This document shows, in pieces, positions 34,485 to 45,410 of a DNA stretch of 64,000 bases. Numbering within the stretch: the stretch's first letter is position 1; each line of letters starts with the position of its first letter. The notes under the pieces were generated by a model. The model was given only the letters and a program-made list of their open reading frames with translations, did not search any database and was not told the origin of the DNA. Both the position numbers and the translations under genes were made by a program. Source of the DNA: Arachis hypogaea (Eukaryota; Streptophyta; Magnoliopsida; Fabales; Fabaceae); assembly GCF_003086295.3 (NCBI RefSeq), contig NC_092054.1:39501294-39565293 (forward strand), in the 5' to 3' direction.

Positions 34485-36139
34485 ATGAATTCTCACTTTG
34501 GCTATGAGTTTGGCTCCAACTATATTGTAGGAAACGTGGACTTTAATGATAACATGTACCAAGGATAGAAAACTTCAAGATGGGAGGAGCCTCAAGGAAT
34601 TGATCACTCCTATTGGCAACAACCTCCGGATACATATAGGTATAATCACCATCCTAATGCATGTCAATTCAATGGCTATGGTGAATCCTTTTTGGATAAT
34701 CAATCAACACCATTATGTGCCTATGACTTTTATCCTCAACATGAACCTCAACCATACTCACAAGCCTTTCCATACCAATCACCCATACCATATTCTTATG
34801 ACCATTATGAGCAAGAACCTCTAGAACCACCACAACCTTATCATGACTATTACCATGAACCACCTCAATGCACGCCATCTCCATACCCTTACCAAGAAGA
34901 ATCACTTTCCTACTATGAACCCTCTCTCCAAATTGATGAACCTCTCTACCCACTCCAAACCCCAATAGATGACTCATTCACCTTGCTACTTCAAGGACAA
35001 GCGGATATGCAAAGGAACACCCTAGAGTTTGTGACTAATTTGACTAAGGTAGTACATACTTTAGCCTACCAATGCTTGAACACTCAAGGTGCTTCCATAG
35101 TCACATGTGAAAAATCAAAAGAGGAGCAAAGTATGAAAGAGAGATTGGAAAATTCGGTGGAGAAGAAGGAAGAGTCAAGCTTTGTGTTAGAGCAATTGGA
35201 GAAACCTAGAGTCATTGAAGAAAGGGGAGAAGTGGTTTAAGATTTAGGAGATGCGGAACCACCATGTGAACCCCAACAACCTCCGGAGCATATCAAAATT
35301 GAAGAATATGAAAAGGTTGATCAAGAGATGGATTCAATCATCAATGAATTTTTATCAAAAGTGGAATCCTCTCCTTTGGGGCATGAAAATGTAGCTATTG
35401 AAGGCAACTCCACACCAAGCACTATTGGTAACCTTGTTGAAGACCCTCTCAATGAGTGTGAAGTTGATGCGGAAGAAGATCTCACACGACCTCCCGAGTT
35501 TGATTTGAATGATGATAAGGAGGAATTGGAAGAGGTCAACAAGCAAGAAGAAGTTGAAAAGAATTGTCACGAGGTAGAAATACACAAAGAAGAGAAAAAG
35601 GAAACCGACCTTGCATTGTCTAAGTGTGGGGAGGTTCCCCTCCCTAAGTTACCATCCAACACACCATTCAAGTGGGTAAAACCCCTACCCTTAGGCTTCA
35701 CTTTCTCACTTGAATATGGCTTGATTGAAAATGATGGACAACTTAGAACTCTTAGTGAAATTAAGAGTAGAAAGGATTGTGTAGAGGTTGGAAGTTTGGA
35801 ATTAGGCTCATTGAGGTCAAAGCTTCAAAATGTGGAAAGTATGATTGGAAGCATGCTATTTTGTGTTGGTCTGGGAAGAAGGCTTGGTATGCTAGAGAGA
35901 ATTCTGCTTGTTCTTCTTATCAACCACCCGAACGGAAAGTCCATGAAGCTCAACTAGAAGATGGGTACGAAAATAAGATATGGGATCCCGGATCGCAGTA
36001 CGAAGACCAACTAAGGGAGCTCATATCTTGGGTGGAACTCCATCCAAACTTGGTGAAGAAGGTTGGAATTTCTGTCAACCATTTGAGGCACAAAGATCTT
36101 TGGAGAATCAAGGATGAGTACAAGCATAAGCCACCATGA
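34485..36139 (+). pseudogene. Element C ORF1: homologue of element B ORF1
   Basis: ATG at 34485 gives MNSHFGYEFGSNY. A TAG follows about 27 codons in, then the frame continues with RWEEPQGID and QQPP motifs, a Pro/Tyr-rich stretch (PQHEPQPYSQAFPYQS), a stop at about 35240, a Glu/Asp-rich middle, then PLPKLPSNTPFKWVKPLPLG and SLEYGLIENDGQLRTLSEIKS. A frameshift near 35780 leads into NKIWDPG and the end WRIKDEYKHKPP with stop at 36137-36139. The motifs line up along the whole length with element B ORF1, so this was a real protein of about 550 residues. No gag, protease or polymerase motif is present. Function unknown; a structural or RNA-binding role is only a guess. Confidence 0.75.
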
Positions 36140-36187
36140 CAAGAGCTTCCCAAATCTCCAACTTAAGGACTTAAACCAAAAGTGCTA

Positions 36188-36205
36188 GGTGGGAGACACC
36201 CCACC
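36188..36205 (+). promoter_or_regulatory. Conserved stem-loop 48 nt after ORF1 of element C
   Basis: GGTGGG-AGACAC-CCCACC, a perfect 6-bp stem, in the context AAGTGCTAGGTGGGAGACAC. It is the same structure and spacing as in elements A and B. Confidence 0.7.
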
Positions 36206-36448
36206 ATGGTATACTCTTTCCACCCTCTTGCAGATTTCATCAATAAGTGATTTGAGCTACCATTTTAGGTAGTTTTCTATGTCATTTTAGTTGTTTTAAT
36301 GAATTGATTGTTAGCATTTTAACATGTATGTTATGCTTGTTAGTAGTTGAAGGAAAAATCCTTGTAAATGGTGTACTTTTTGATTAGTTAGAAGTTGTAA
36401 GTGTTGCTAGGGAGTTTTTGGGCATTGTGAGCCTTTAGCTTTTCTAAA

Positions 36449-36918
36449 AAAAAGGGGGGGGGGGGGAGGACGCACGCGCACGCGTCCATGAGCGGATGCA
36501 ACCTCATAGATTTTCCAGAGAGTTGGGCCTCTCTTGTGCGAACGTTAAGTTGTTAGCCCAACTCGTCCCACGCGGACGCGCACCGTACGCGTGCGCGTCC
36601 ATATAGCATTGAGGGGAGACACGTAAGCGTGCACATCGCGCTTGCGCGCCTCTAGACTAGGTGGCCATGCACGCGGACGCACACGTTACGCGTACGCGTC
36701 CCTAAGCGGCTGGTACCAGCCCATACATTTGTCCAGAGAGTTATGCTGGCGCTAGGCCAGCACTAAGCCTTCAGCCCAACTCATAGTACGCAGACGCGTA
36801 CTGTACGCGAGCGCGTCCTTGCCAATTCTTCCAGTCACGCATGAGTGCACGGGACGCTCTCGCGTCTATCCCTAAATTCATCAATGCACGCGGACACGCG
36901 CTGTGCCCGCCCGCGTCG
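36449..36918 (+). repeat. Poly-G tract and CG-rich ACGCG array in element C
   Basis: A run of about 14 G is followed by five or six diverged units of 70-100 bp, each with a CACGCGGACGCG word and a nearby GTACGCGTGCGCGTCC word that can pair with it, separated by CCAGAGAGTT and AGCCCAACTC-type spacers. It is strikingly CG-dense in an A/T-rich neighbourhood. It lies upstream of the ORF2 leader. Confidence 0.75.
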
Positions 36919-37098
36919 ATTCTAAAATCAGGATAACCCTAGGGCGTGACGAACACTCGCGCAAAAGCACCCCCTTCACACCCCCCTCTTCTCCAACACC
37001 TCTCCTACCCCCTTCTTCATCTCCGTCGCACCTCCGACCACCACGCCGACCGCGCCGCTGCCGTCGCCCTTCCTCTCTCTCACCCCCGTTTTCTCTCT

Positions 37099-37130
<32 letters not shown>

Positions 37131-38600
37131 TTCTCACTCATCCCTCCTTTCTCACTCTCACGCCTTCCCTGTTCTCACCATCGCGGCCTCAACCGAGCGC
37201 CGCCACCCTCCACCACCGGTGAGTGCAGTTATCTGCCCTCTCCTCCGTTCCTTTCTCAATTCCCCCCATTCCATCCCTAGTCTGCTTCCAGGTTCATCCC
37301 CTGTTTCTGTTCCTTGCATTTTATTTTATTTTCATTAGTTTACTGTTAGTCTTTTAGTTGGAATTTAATTTTTGCATGTTAGGATAGATAGAGATGTCTG
37401 CTGTTAGGTAGTTAGGTTCTGGATAGAGGATTCTAGGCCTGATAATTACTCCATTCGTGTTTATCTGTTTGAAATGCATATTCTCTTTTTGCTGAGTGAT
37501 GGTTCATGGGTTGTTCTGTTTCCATATTAATACTGCTTTGCTGCTATTTCATTGCTGCCTGCTAAACTCTGTTTGTGACCTTCGGTTTGCTGCTGCATAT
37601 ATGCAATCCTTGCTTGATCATGTTGTTGTAATTTCCTTTGGATTCATATACTTGCATTTTTTCCTGCTGTTTACTATCCGGGAACGTCCATTTTACTGCC
37701 GGGATGCTGTCCAAATTTTTATAAATTCCTTGATTCCAACCTATTACCTGGAATTGAACTTGCAATTTCCTCAATTAAGGTTGCCCAACCTCGCCAAGTT
37801 CAATTCTTAGGTTACTTGGGTTAACATTCCTGCATCCAATTTAATTTCCGTTCGTATGCATTGGAAAAGTGTAGTGAGGAATTATTTGACGGTTTTCTAT
37901 GTCAACTAACCTCACATCGCTCATTAGTTTGGACCCTTTTGAGGCTTCGCTTTTCAAAAATAAGTCAAATACCTTTTGATTTGAATTCAACTTTACATTT
38001 GACTATACCCTACAATTTCTCTAAAGGATTCATTCATTTCCAATATTGGTGATTTTCACTAGTTTGACTTTCTTGGTCTAAATTTTTTCAATTTGCTTTT
38101 CGTTATACTTAGTGCATGTTCCATACACTTCCACCAATTACTGCAATCCAGTGATCACGACATTGATTGATGACTTGCTTCCAAGTAATTGCTTCTTTTG
38201 CAATTTCATATTTCATCATCAATGACTGCACTTTTCTCATGATTGTGAGCATGCTTGTTTTCTTTGCTTTGTAAATCTCATTTGATTGAAACAATGTCCA
38301 TCATATCCCTAACTTTTGAATAGAATTTTCTAACTTCTGACTTATTTTACCTTACGCACCTTCCTTTTTGTTTTAATCTAATCCATTGACCATTCTTTTG
38401 GGTATGATGCTCATTGAACTTAATCAACAAGCATGATGTGTTTGATGTTGGAATTTTTGGTTTGTGACCTTATCTTTCTCTTTTATAGTTACTTGCATTC
38501 CAAGTTTTCTTCATTTTTAACTCACTTCATGACTATCCCATTACTTGCTTTCTATCTCTCTACTTGGCTAAGTGCTTATATATCATATTTGATTTTCAGG
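36919..38600 (+). promoter_or_regulatory. ORF2 leader exon and 1.38-kb leader intron of element C
   Basis: C-rich leader with a (CT)n tract at 37100-37135, looking like a plant 5' untranslated region. A canonical donor CACCG|GTGAGT at 37219 and acceptor GATTTTCAG ending at 38599 frame a 1381-bp T-rich intron that stops one base before the ORF2 ATG. The overlapping Ser/Pro-rich frames at 36903-37338 are composition artefacts. Confidence 0.6.
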
Positions 38601-40005
38601 ATGGCCGATAGAGGAATAGAAAAGGCCACTACCTCCAAAAAGAGGAAGAAATCTCAAGATCTTACCCTTTCCCCTTATGTCCATTATGCCAAGAATCCAA
38701 TTACTAAGGTGGATAAGGAGAATCAGCTAAAGCCGCCCACCGATACATACATGTTCCCAAATCTCTACTGTGAGCTCCATTTTCCCACCTATCGGAAGAC
38801 GAACTTGAATATTGAGAAGAAATTGGCCTTACCCGACGATCTGAAGGAACCCATTGAGGCCCGTATTCAGGGATTAGGCTTGGCTTTATTGATAGGGATT
38901 TGGGACGGATCAACACTTCCTGGGTCAAGGAGTTTTATTGTAACTTCTTTCGAGAGACTCTGGATTCAGTGCACCTACGGGGTGGGCAGATCTCGATCAT
39001 TGAGGCAGCTATTGAAAGTGTTTTATAGTGCCTACCTCGGACTGGTGATATTTGTGCATATCAGGAGGCAGAGACTACAATAAACACTATGACTTTTGAT
39101 TATGAGGCGCTGAAGAGCGTTATTGCCACGCCGGACGCCCCTTGGGTGATGGAGTCTACCAACACAAGGCCCAAGGGGATGCTATTCACCTATCTGACTA
39201 AGGAGGCTAGGACCTGGCAGCAGATATTCGCGTACTATGTCCTGCTTACTACACACTTTTTTGAGATTCTGGTGGATATGCTTCTTCTGATTGGCTGTGT
39301 CATGGAGGGGAAGGAGGTATATTTCCCCCGGCTGATCAGGAGAAGCATGTGGCGCTCTCACATCCGTGGCCTTCTGCCATTTTCCACCATGGTCACTAGG
39401 ATGGTTGAGTTGGCTAGCGCCCCATGGAGGGATGATGATGCGATTCCACCACCCCCGGACGAGGATGAGAAGGAAGTTACTATCCCGTGGGGTGGGTGGG
39501 TACACGAGAAGCCCCCTTCCAGGCGCCGCTCTCGAGCTAGAGCAGTAGTCGAGGTAGCTAGACCCTCATCTTCCACAGCAGCAGTAGGACCATCTTCTTC
39601 TACAGCACCAGCAGCAGTATCACCGCCACCACCAGCACCCGAGCCAACTTACATGCTGGTCCAGCGCCTGTTTCGCTTTATGGAGCCCAGCAAGCGTCGT
39701 ATTCTGCGACGTCTCGACAGAATCAACCAGGTGTTTGTTTTCCAGGGCATTGAGCTATCCCCTTTTCCAGAGTCCTCCGGTTCAGATGAGGAGGCCCACG
39801 AGGGACGGCATGAGGATACGCATGCGGAGGAGCACGGGGCAGAGCATGAGACCGAGCATGTTGAGGAGTCGATTCGTCAGGAAGCACCTCTAGAGACTCA
39901 GGCTACCAGGATACTCAACAGCATGCTGAGGAGCCCGTGCCCCATTCTGAGATCCAGCAGGACGTAGATGTGACCATTGACCCTCACTATGTACCCGATC
40001 AGTAG
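38601..40005 (+). pseudogene. Element C ORF2: putative plant-transposon-protein family
   Basis: ATG at 38601 gives MADRGIEKATTSKKRKKSQD, a basic start. The frame shifts near 38880, where the sense continues DRDLGRINTSWVKEFY, meets a TAG at 39026-39028, then runs on through GDICAYQEAETTI, LTKEARTWQQIFAYYVLLTT, VLIGCVMEGKEVYFPRLIRR-type sequence and IRGLLPFSTMVTRMVELA. A Pro/Ser/Ala-rich linker, an FMEPSKRRILRRLDRINQ segment and a His/Glu-rich tail follow. After a late frame change it ends VTIDPHYVPDQ at 40005. This resembles proteins annotated as putative plant transposon protein or Athila ORF-like. It has no polymerase or integrase motif. It probably acted in the nucleus, judging by the basic start, but that is inference. 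Confidence 0.65.
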
Positions 40006-41718
40006 CATCGAGGACAATGCTTTTCCTTTTTTTTGGGGAGGTCACCGTCGTCATCGGTGAATGTGATGAACACTTTTTGGACATTATCACTTAGTTCCTC
40101 TTATTTTACTTTATTTTGCACTATTTTAAAATTATTGTATATACTTTCTAGCATGGATACTTTTTATTTTGACTGTTGTACACTTTTATTGTATATATAT
40201 TGCATTTTAGCCTTGTGGTTGTGATTTTGAAAATGTTTTGAATTGTTAAAAACTTAGTTAAACCCTTTGTACATAAAATAAATTATTTTGATTAGGAAAG
40301 AGGGTACACTAAGGGATTTTTGAAATTCTTAGTCACAACATTGCATTTAGGATATGCTTAGTCAAAATGATAGAATTCCCAAAAGAATTTATCTAAAAAG
40401 GCACCACCCCAATTGATTGGAAAAAAATTTTTTGGAACTTGCTTGAATTCATAATTTTGTGGATCATATTTTTGAGCTAAAAATACAAGCTTGTGAGATT
40501 TGAGCCTAATGGTGTGGTTACATCTTATAACCACTTACTTTCCATTCTTGTGTGTGATTGTCTCTTTCTATAATTGTGATCTTTGATTTGTTTGATTCTT
40601 TATGTCCATTATTTTGTGTATTCATGCATTTATATGATTGAGGCCATCATTTCATTTAGCTCACTTACCCAAATAGCCTTACCTTTTATCTTCCTTTGTT
40701 AGCCAAATTTGAGCCTACGATTAACCCACTTTGTTCTTAATTTAGCACATTACAAGCCTTAAGGCGGAAAACAATAAAAGTCCTTATTTGGATCTTTGAT
40801 TGGCTTAGACTAGTGAGTGTGTAACATTTAAGTGTGGAAAATCTTGGGACAATGGGTGAATAAAAGGGTAGTTTTGTATTTTTATTGTAAACATTAGAAA
40901 TTGGGTACATGCTCATGTGTAATGAATGTAAAACATTATGCATTGATGATCTTGTATATAGAAAAAAATGAGAAAAAGGAAAAGAAAAAAATAGAAAAAG
41001 AAAGAAACAAATAAAAAGAAAGGAATAAAAAGGGGACAAAATACCCCAAAGCAAAGCTCAATAAGGGTCAATGCATAAGTGTTGTGAAATGAAAAGGAAT
41101 ACATGAGTATGTGAAAAAGTGAGAAAAATGGGTAGTTAGGTTAGCTTTGAAATTGTATAGGATGTCATAGGTTAGGTGGGAAGTTTAAGCTTATCAAAGA
41201 TTCAATTTTCAAGCTCACTTGACCAAATATGCATCCTTACCTTGACCCTAGCCCCATTACAACCTAAAGAAAAGACCTCATGATACTTGTATGCATACAT
41301 AAAATAAATGTTGATTGTTAGAAGAAAAACAAATTTTGAAAAACATGATTAGGAGAGAATTGAGTAAATCAACCCCTAAACACTTGAGTGAATAGAGCGG
41401 ATACACATCCGGTGAGGGTTCGATTGCTCAAATTACATGTATTCACCACTATCATCTATGTTATGCAAGTTTGTAAATTCCTATGATAATTCAATACAAT
41501 TGTGGGTTGGATTCAATTTCCATTGTTTGAGCCCCTTGTGCTTACATGTATTCTCTTAGAATTTGATTTGTTTTGACCAAGCATTAGCATTCATATAATT
41601 AGTTGCATTCATTTAGATAGTTGCATATAGGTATTTTAATTTCATTGAATAAATGTCATACCCTTTGCTTCATTCTTGGTTAAGCATGAGGACATGCTTA
41701 GTTTAAGTGTGGGGAGGT
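40006..41718 (+). other. 3' noncoding region of element C
   Basis: It shares blocks with the 3' region of element B, including a purine run (40960-41035), CCTTGACCCTAGCCCCATTAC and the branched stem-loop at 41357-41434, and ends with the polypurine tract (41707-41718). No protein was found; frames over the purine run are low-complexity. Confidence 0.75.
41357..41434 (+). repeat. tRNA-sized branched stem-loop in element C
   Basis: 78 nt, the counterpart of 25204-25280. The outer arms GAATTGAG...CTCAAATT and ATCAACC...GGTTCGAT pair imperfectly. The inner hairpins CACTTGAGTG and CGGATACACATCCG are perfect; the second replaces AGTGTATACACT of element B while keeping the pairing. Confidence 0.65.
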
Positions 41719-43179
41719 TGATAACCCCCTTTGTAGGATTTATCTTGTGTTGTATTTAGAGCATTTTGATAACCTTTCCTCACATTTATTCAAGGAAATA
41801 GCATGATTTTGTGATTGTCTCCGTACTTGTGCTTAGATGTGAAAATATGCTTTTTAGATCTTTAATTTGATAATTTTGATTTGCCTTTGATTCCACTAGA
41901 TGCCTTGATGTGTTTGCTAAGTGATTTCAGGTTGAAAAGGGCTAGGAAGAGATTAAAGGAGTGAAAGAAAAGCATACAAAATGAAAAATCATGAAAAGCC
42001 AAAAGTTTAGAAAACTCCATGGGCGCGCACGCGCACTACGCGCTTACGTGCAGATCGCGAAATTCTCCAGGGGCGCGCGCGCGCACTGTGCGCATACGCG
42101 CCGATGACCGCACGTGATTTTTAAAGAGAAAAACGTGCCTGGAGATTTTGGAGGATTTCCAGCCCCATTTGGAGCTGAGTTTTTGGCGGAAAAAAGACTA
42201 AAAAGACCAAGGAATGAAGGGGAAGAGCATGGAGAATCATACACACACATTAGGCTAGTTTTAGTTAGTTTTAGAGAGAGCAGCTCTCACTTCTCTCTAG
42301 AATTATAATAGGATTAGGTTTAGTTCTTAGATCTAGGTTTCAATGCTCTCTTCTACCTCTCCTTCTTAATTCCTTGTTGTTACATTCATCATTCTTCTAT
42401 TGTTGTTATTACTTTCTTCTACTTTGTTTGTAGATCTATTCTTGTTCACTCTATTTTCTTTCAATGCAATTTGAGGTAATTCATAATAATTGTGTTTCCT
42501 TTTATTGTTGTTGTTGATTTCTTACATTTTATTGTTGTTAAATTCTATTTTTGTTATCAATTTACTATGCTTCTTTTTTTTTTTGCCTTCCAAGTGTTTG
42601 ATGAAATGCTTGGTTGGATTTTAGCATAGACTTTTCTCCTCTTGGCTTTGGTAGAGTAATTAGTGATGCCTGAGTTATCTAATTCCTTTGTAGATTGATA
42701 ATTAGAAATTGCTAATTGATTTGGATACCACTAAAGCTAGTATTTTCCTTGGGAGTTGGCTAGGACTTGTGGAATCAAGTTAATTGATCCACTTGAGTTT
42801 TCTCCATTGTAGAGGTTAACTAAGTAGTAGCAATGGACAATTGTGGTCACAATTGAGGAGGATAACTAGGATAGGACTTCTAGTTCTCATAACCTTGCCA
42901 AGAGCTTTCATAGTTATTAGTTTACTTTCATTACCATTTATGTTTCTTGTCTAAAACCTCAAAACCCCAAAACATACTTCATAACCAATAACAAGGACAC
43001 TTTATTGCAATTCCTAGGGAGAACGACCCGAGGTTAAATACTTAGATTTATAAATTTAGGGGTTTGTTACTTGTGACAAACACAAATTTTTGTATGAAAT
43101 GATTATTGCTTGGTTTAGAAACTATACTTGCAACGAGAATTCATTTGTGAATTCTAAACCATCATGAATCCAATCATCA
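41719..43179 (+). repeat. 3' LTR of element C
   Basis: 1461 bp, begins TGATAACCCCCTTTG and ends CAATCATCA, matching the 5' LTR at roughly 96 percent in the part compared, then the second ATACA target duplication. Confidence 0.93.
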
Positions 43180-45410
43180 ATACACCGTGTCGGATTATTC
43201 CATCCGAGCATCTCTTAAAGAGATATGGCTCATCCCATAGGTAATATTTTGCATCATGCATGAGTTTCCGGGCTTGCTGCCTGGTAAACTCCTTGGGAAT
43301 GAACCTTATGGTCTTGTAGTTTGCAATGTCTCCAAACCAAGGTACTGTCCGGATGGCATAGAGCTGCTCATCTGGAAAGAATTCAGATATGTCAGTAGAG
43401 GGAGAAGAAGTCCCTACTACTGGCTCAATCCGAGACAAGTGATCAGCCACCTGATTTTCTGTCCCTTTTCTATCTCTAATTTCTATATCAAATTCTTACA
43501 GGAGTAATACCCATCTTATAAGTCTAGGTTTAGAATCCTGCTTAGTGAGTAGATACTTTAGAGCAGCATGGTCAGTATAAAAGATGACCTTAGATCCTAC
43601 TAAGTAAGATCTGAACTTGTCAATGGCATAGACCACTGCAAGTAGCTTATTTTCTGTAGTAGTGTAGTTTTTCTGCGCATCATTTAATACGCGACTAGCA
43701 TAATAAATGACATGCAGAAGCTTGTCATGTCTCTGCCCTAGGTCTATGCCAATTGCATGATCACTTGCATCACACATTAGCTCAAATGGAAAGTCCCAAT
43801 TGGGTGCATAGATGATAGGAGCAGTGACAAGCTTGGCTTTCAGAGTTTCAAAAACATGCATACATTCTTGGTCAAAGATGAATCAAACATCGGTGGCTAA
43901 GAGTTTACACAGGGGTTTGGCGATTTTAGAAAAATCTTTTATGAACCGCCTGTAGAATCCTGCATGTCCTAGGAAACTTTTGATTGCCTTGACACTAGTA
44001 GGTGGAGGTAAGCGTTCTATCACTTCCACCTTAGCTTGATCTATCTCTATCCCCTTATTTGAGATCCGATGCCCAAGAACAATGCTTTCAGTTACCATGA
44101 AGTGGCATTTCTTCCAATTTAGAACTAGGTTTGTTTCTTGGCATCTTTTTAGGACCAGGGTCAGATGATCAAGACAAGAGTCAAATGAGTCTCCATAAAC
44201 AGAAAAGTCATCTATGAATACTTCAAGGAACTTCTCTACCATATCAGAGAAGATGGATAACATGCATATCTAAAAAGTGGCAGACGCATTGCACAGGCCA
44301 AATGGCATTCGTCTATAGGCGAACACGCCAGATGGACATGTGAATGCTGTCTTCTTTTGATCTTATGGATCTACTGCTATTTGATTGTACCCGGAATATC
44401 CATCCAGAAAATAATAAAAAGCATGACCTGCTAGTCTCTCTAGCATTTGGTCAATGAAGGGCAAAGGAAAGTGATCTTTCCTGGTTGCGTCATTGAGTCT
44501 TCTATAGTCAATGCACATACGCCACCCTGTAACTATCCTTTAAGGGATCAACTCATTCTTTTCATTGTGAACCATTGTCATTCCTCCCTTCTTAGGAACA
44601 ACCTGGACAGGGCTCACCCATGGGCTGCCAGAAATGGGATAATATAATCCCAGCCTCATAGAGCTTAGTGACTTCTTTCTGCACTACTTCCTTCATAGCT
44701 GGGTTCACCTCTTCCACCAGGGAATCAATGAGGTCAATGCTCATACATTCCTCAGGAATGTCTGAATGCTGCATAGCTTTGACAGTATTTAGGACAAACT
44801 TTTCCTCATTGAATTTTAGGGTTACTTCTGCTTTTTCAACATCAATGAGGGTCTGTCCTGAAACTAGGAAAGGTCTTCCTAGGATAAGGGATGCATTATT
44901 GTGCCCCTCCATGTCCAATACCGCAAAGTCACTGAGAAAGGCAAAGGGTCCAACCCTGACAATCATGTCCTCTATTACTCTTGATGGTATCTTAATAGAA
45001 CCATCAACAAGTTGAAGACATATGCGGGTTGGTTTGACTTCATCAGTCAAATAAAGCTTCTTTATTAGTGAAGCAGGTATTAGGTTGATGCTTGCTCCAA
45101 GGTCACATAAAGCTGTCCTTGTACAAGCATCACCTAGAGTGCATGGTATCATAAAGCTTCCAGGGTCTTTAAGCTTTTCTGGTAAGCTGTTCTGAATGAT
45201 TGCACTGCATTCTTCAGTGAGGAGGACTGTTTGTGTCTCTCTCCAATCCTTCTTATGACTTAGAATGTCCTTCATGAACTTTGCATAAGAAGGTATCTGT
45301 TCAAGAGCTTCTACAAAAGGGATCTTTATCTCTAATGTTCTGAGATACTCCGTAAAGCGGGTAAACTGTTTATCCCTTTCCACTTGACAGAGTTTCTGAG
45401 AAAATGGCAT
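43180..45410 (-). pseudogene. Element A protease, RT, RNase H and start of integrase
   Basis: Minus strand from 45410: protease with ALCDLGASINLIP (the DLGA active site typical of Athila-type elements) and SLILGRPFL; RT with PCPGCS (about 44600), a palm stretch broken by stops between 44591 and 44264, the catalytic box as FIDD (about 44225), LGHRISNKGIE; RNase H with [12 protein letters not shown] and [12 protein letters not shown]; and the connection to integrase VADHLSRIEPVVG (43450), ending at element C. A stop at 43498-43496 and several more around 44264-44591 kill the frame. Confidence 0.9.

Larger units (their letters stand above)
32855..43179 (+). mobile_element. Element C: two-ORF LTR element without gag-pol, inserted in element A integrase
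   Basis: 10,325 bp. LTRs 32855-34314 and 41719-43179, PBS TGGCGCCGTTGCCGGGAA at 34318, PPT GTGTGGGGAGG before the 3' LTR, and a perfect 5-bp target duplication ATACA (32850-32854 and 43180-43184). The interior encodes ORF1 and ORF2 but no gag, protease, RT or integrase, so it is nonautonomous. In the first roughly 415 bases the LTRs differ at about 16 positions, so C is older than B and younger than A. Confidence 0.93.

Noticed and set aside
36881..37338. Ser/Pro-rich and Arg/Glu-rich frames around the (CT)n tract
   Set aside because: Complementary readings of a microsatellite and C-rich leader; the splice signals explain the region better.
37496..38100. Small frames within 37219-38599 as genes
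   Set aside because: They fall in the inferred leader intron, are T-rich and have no homologue in element B.
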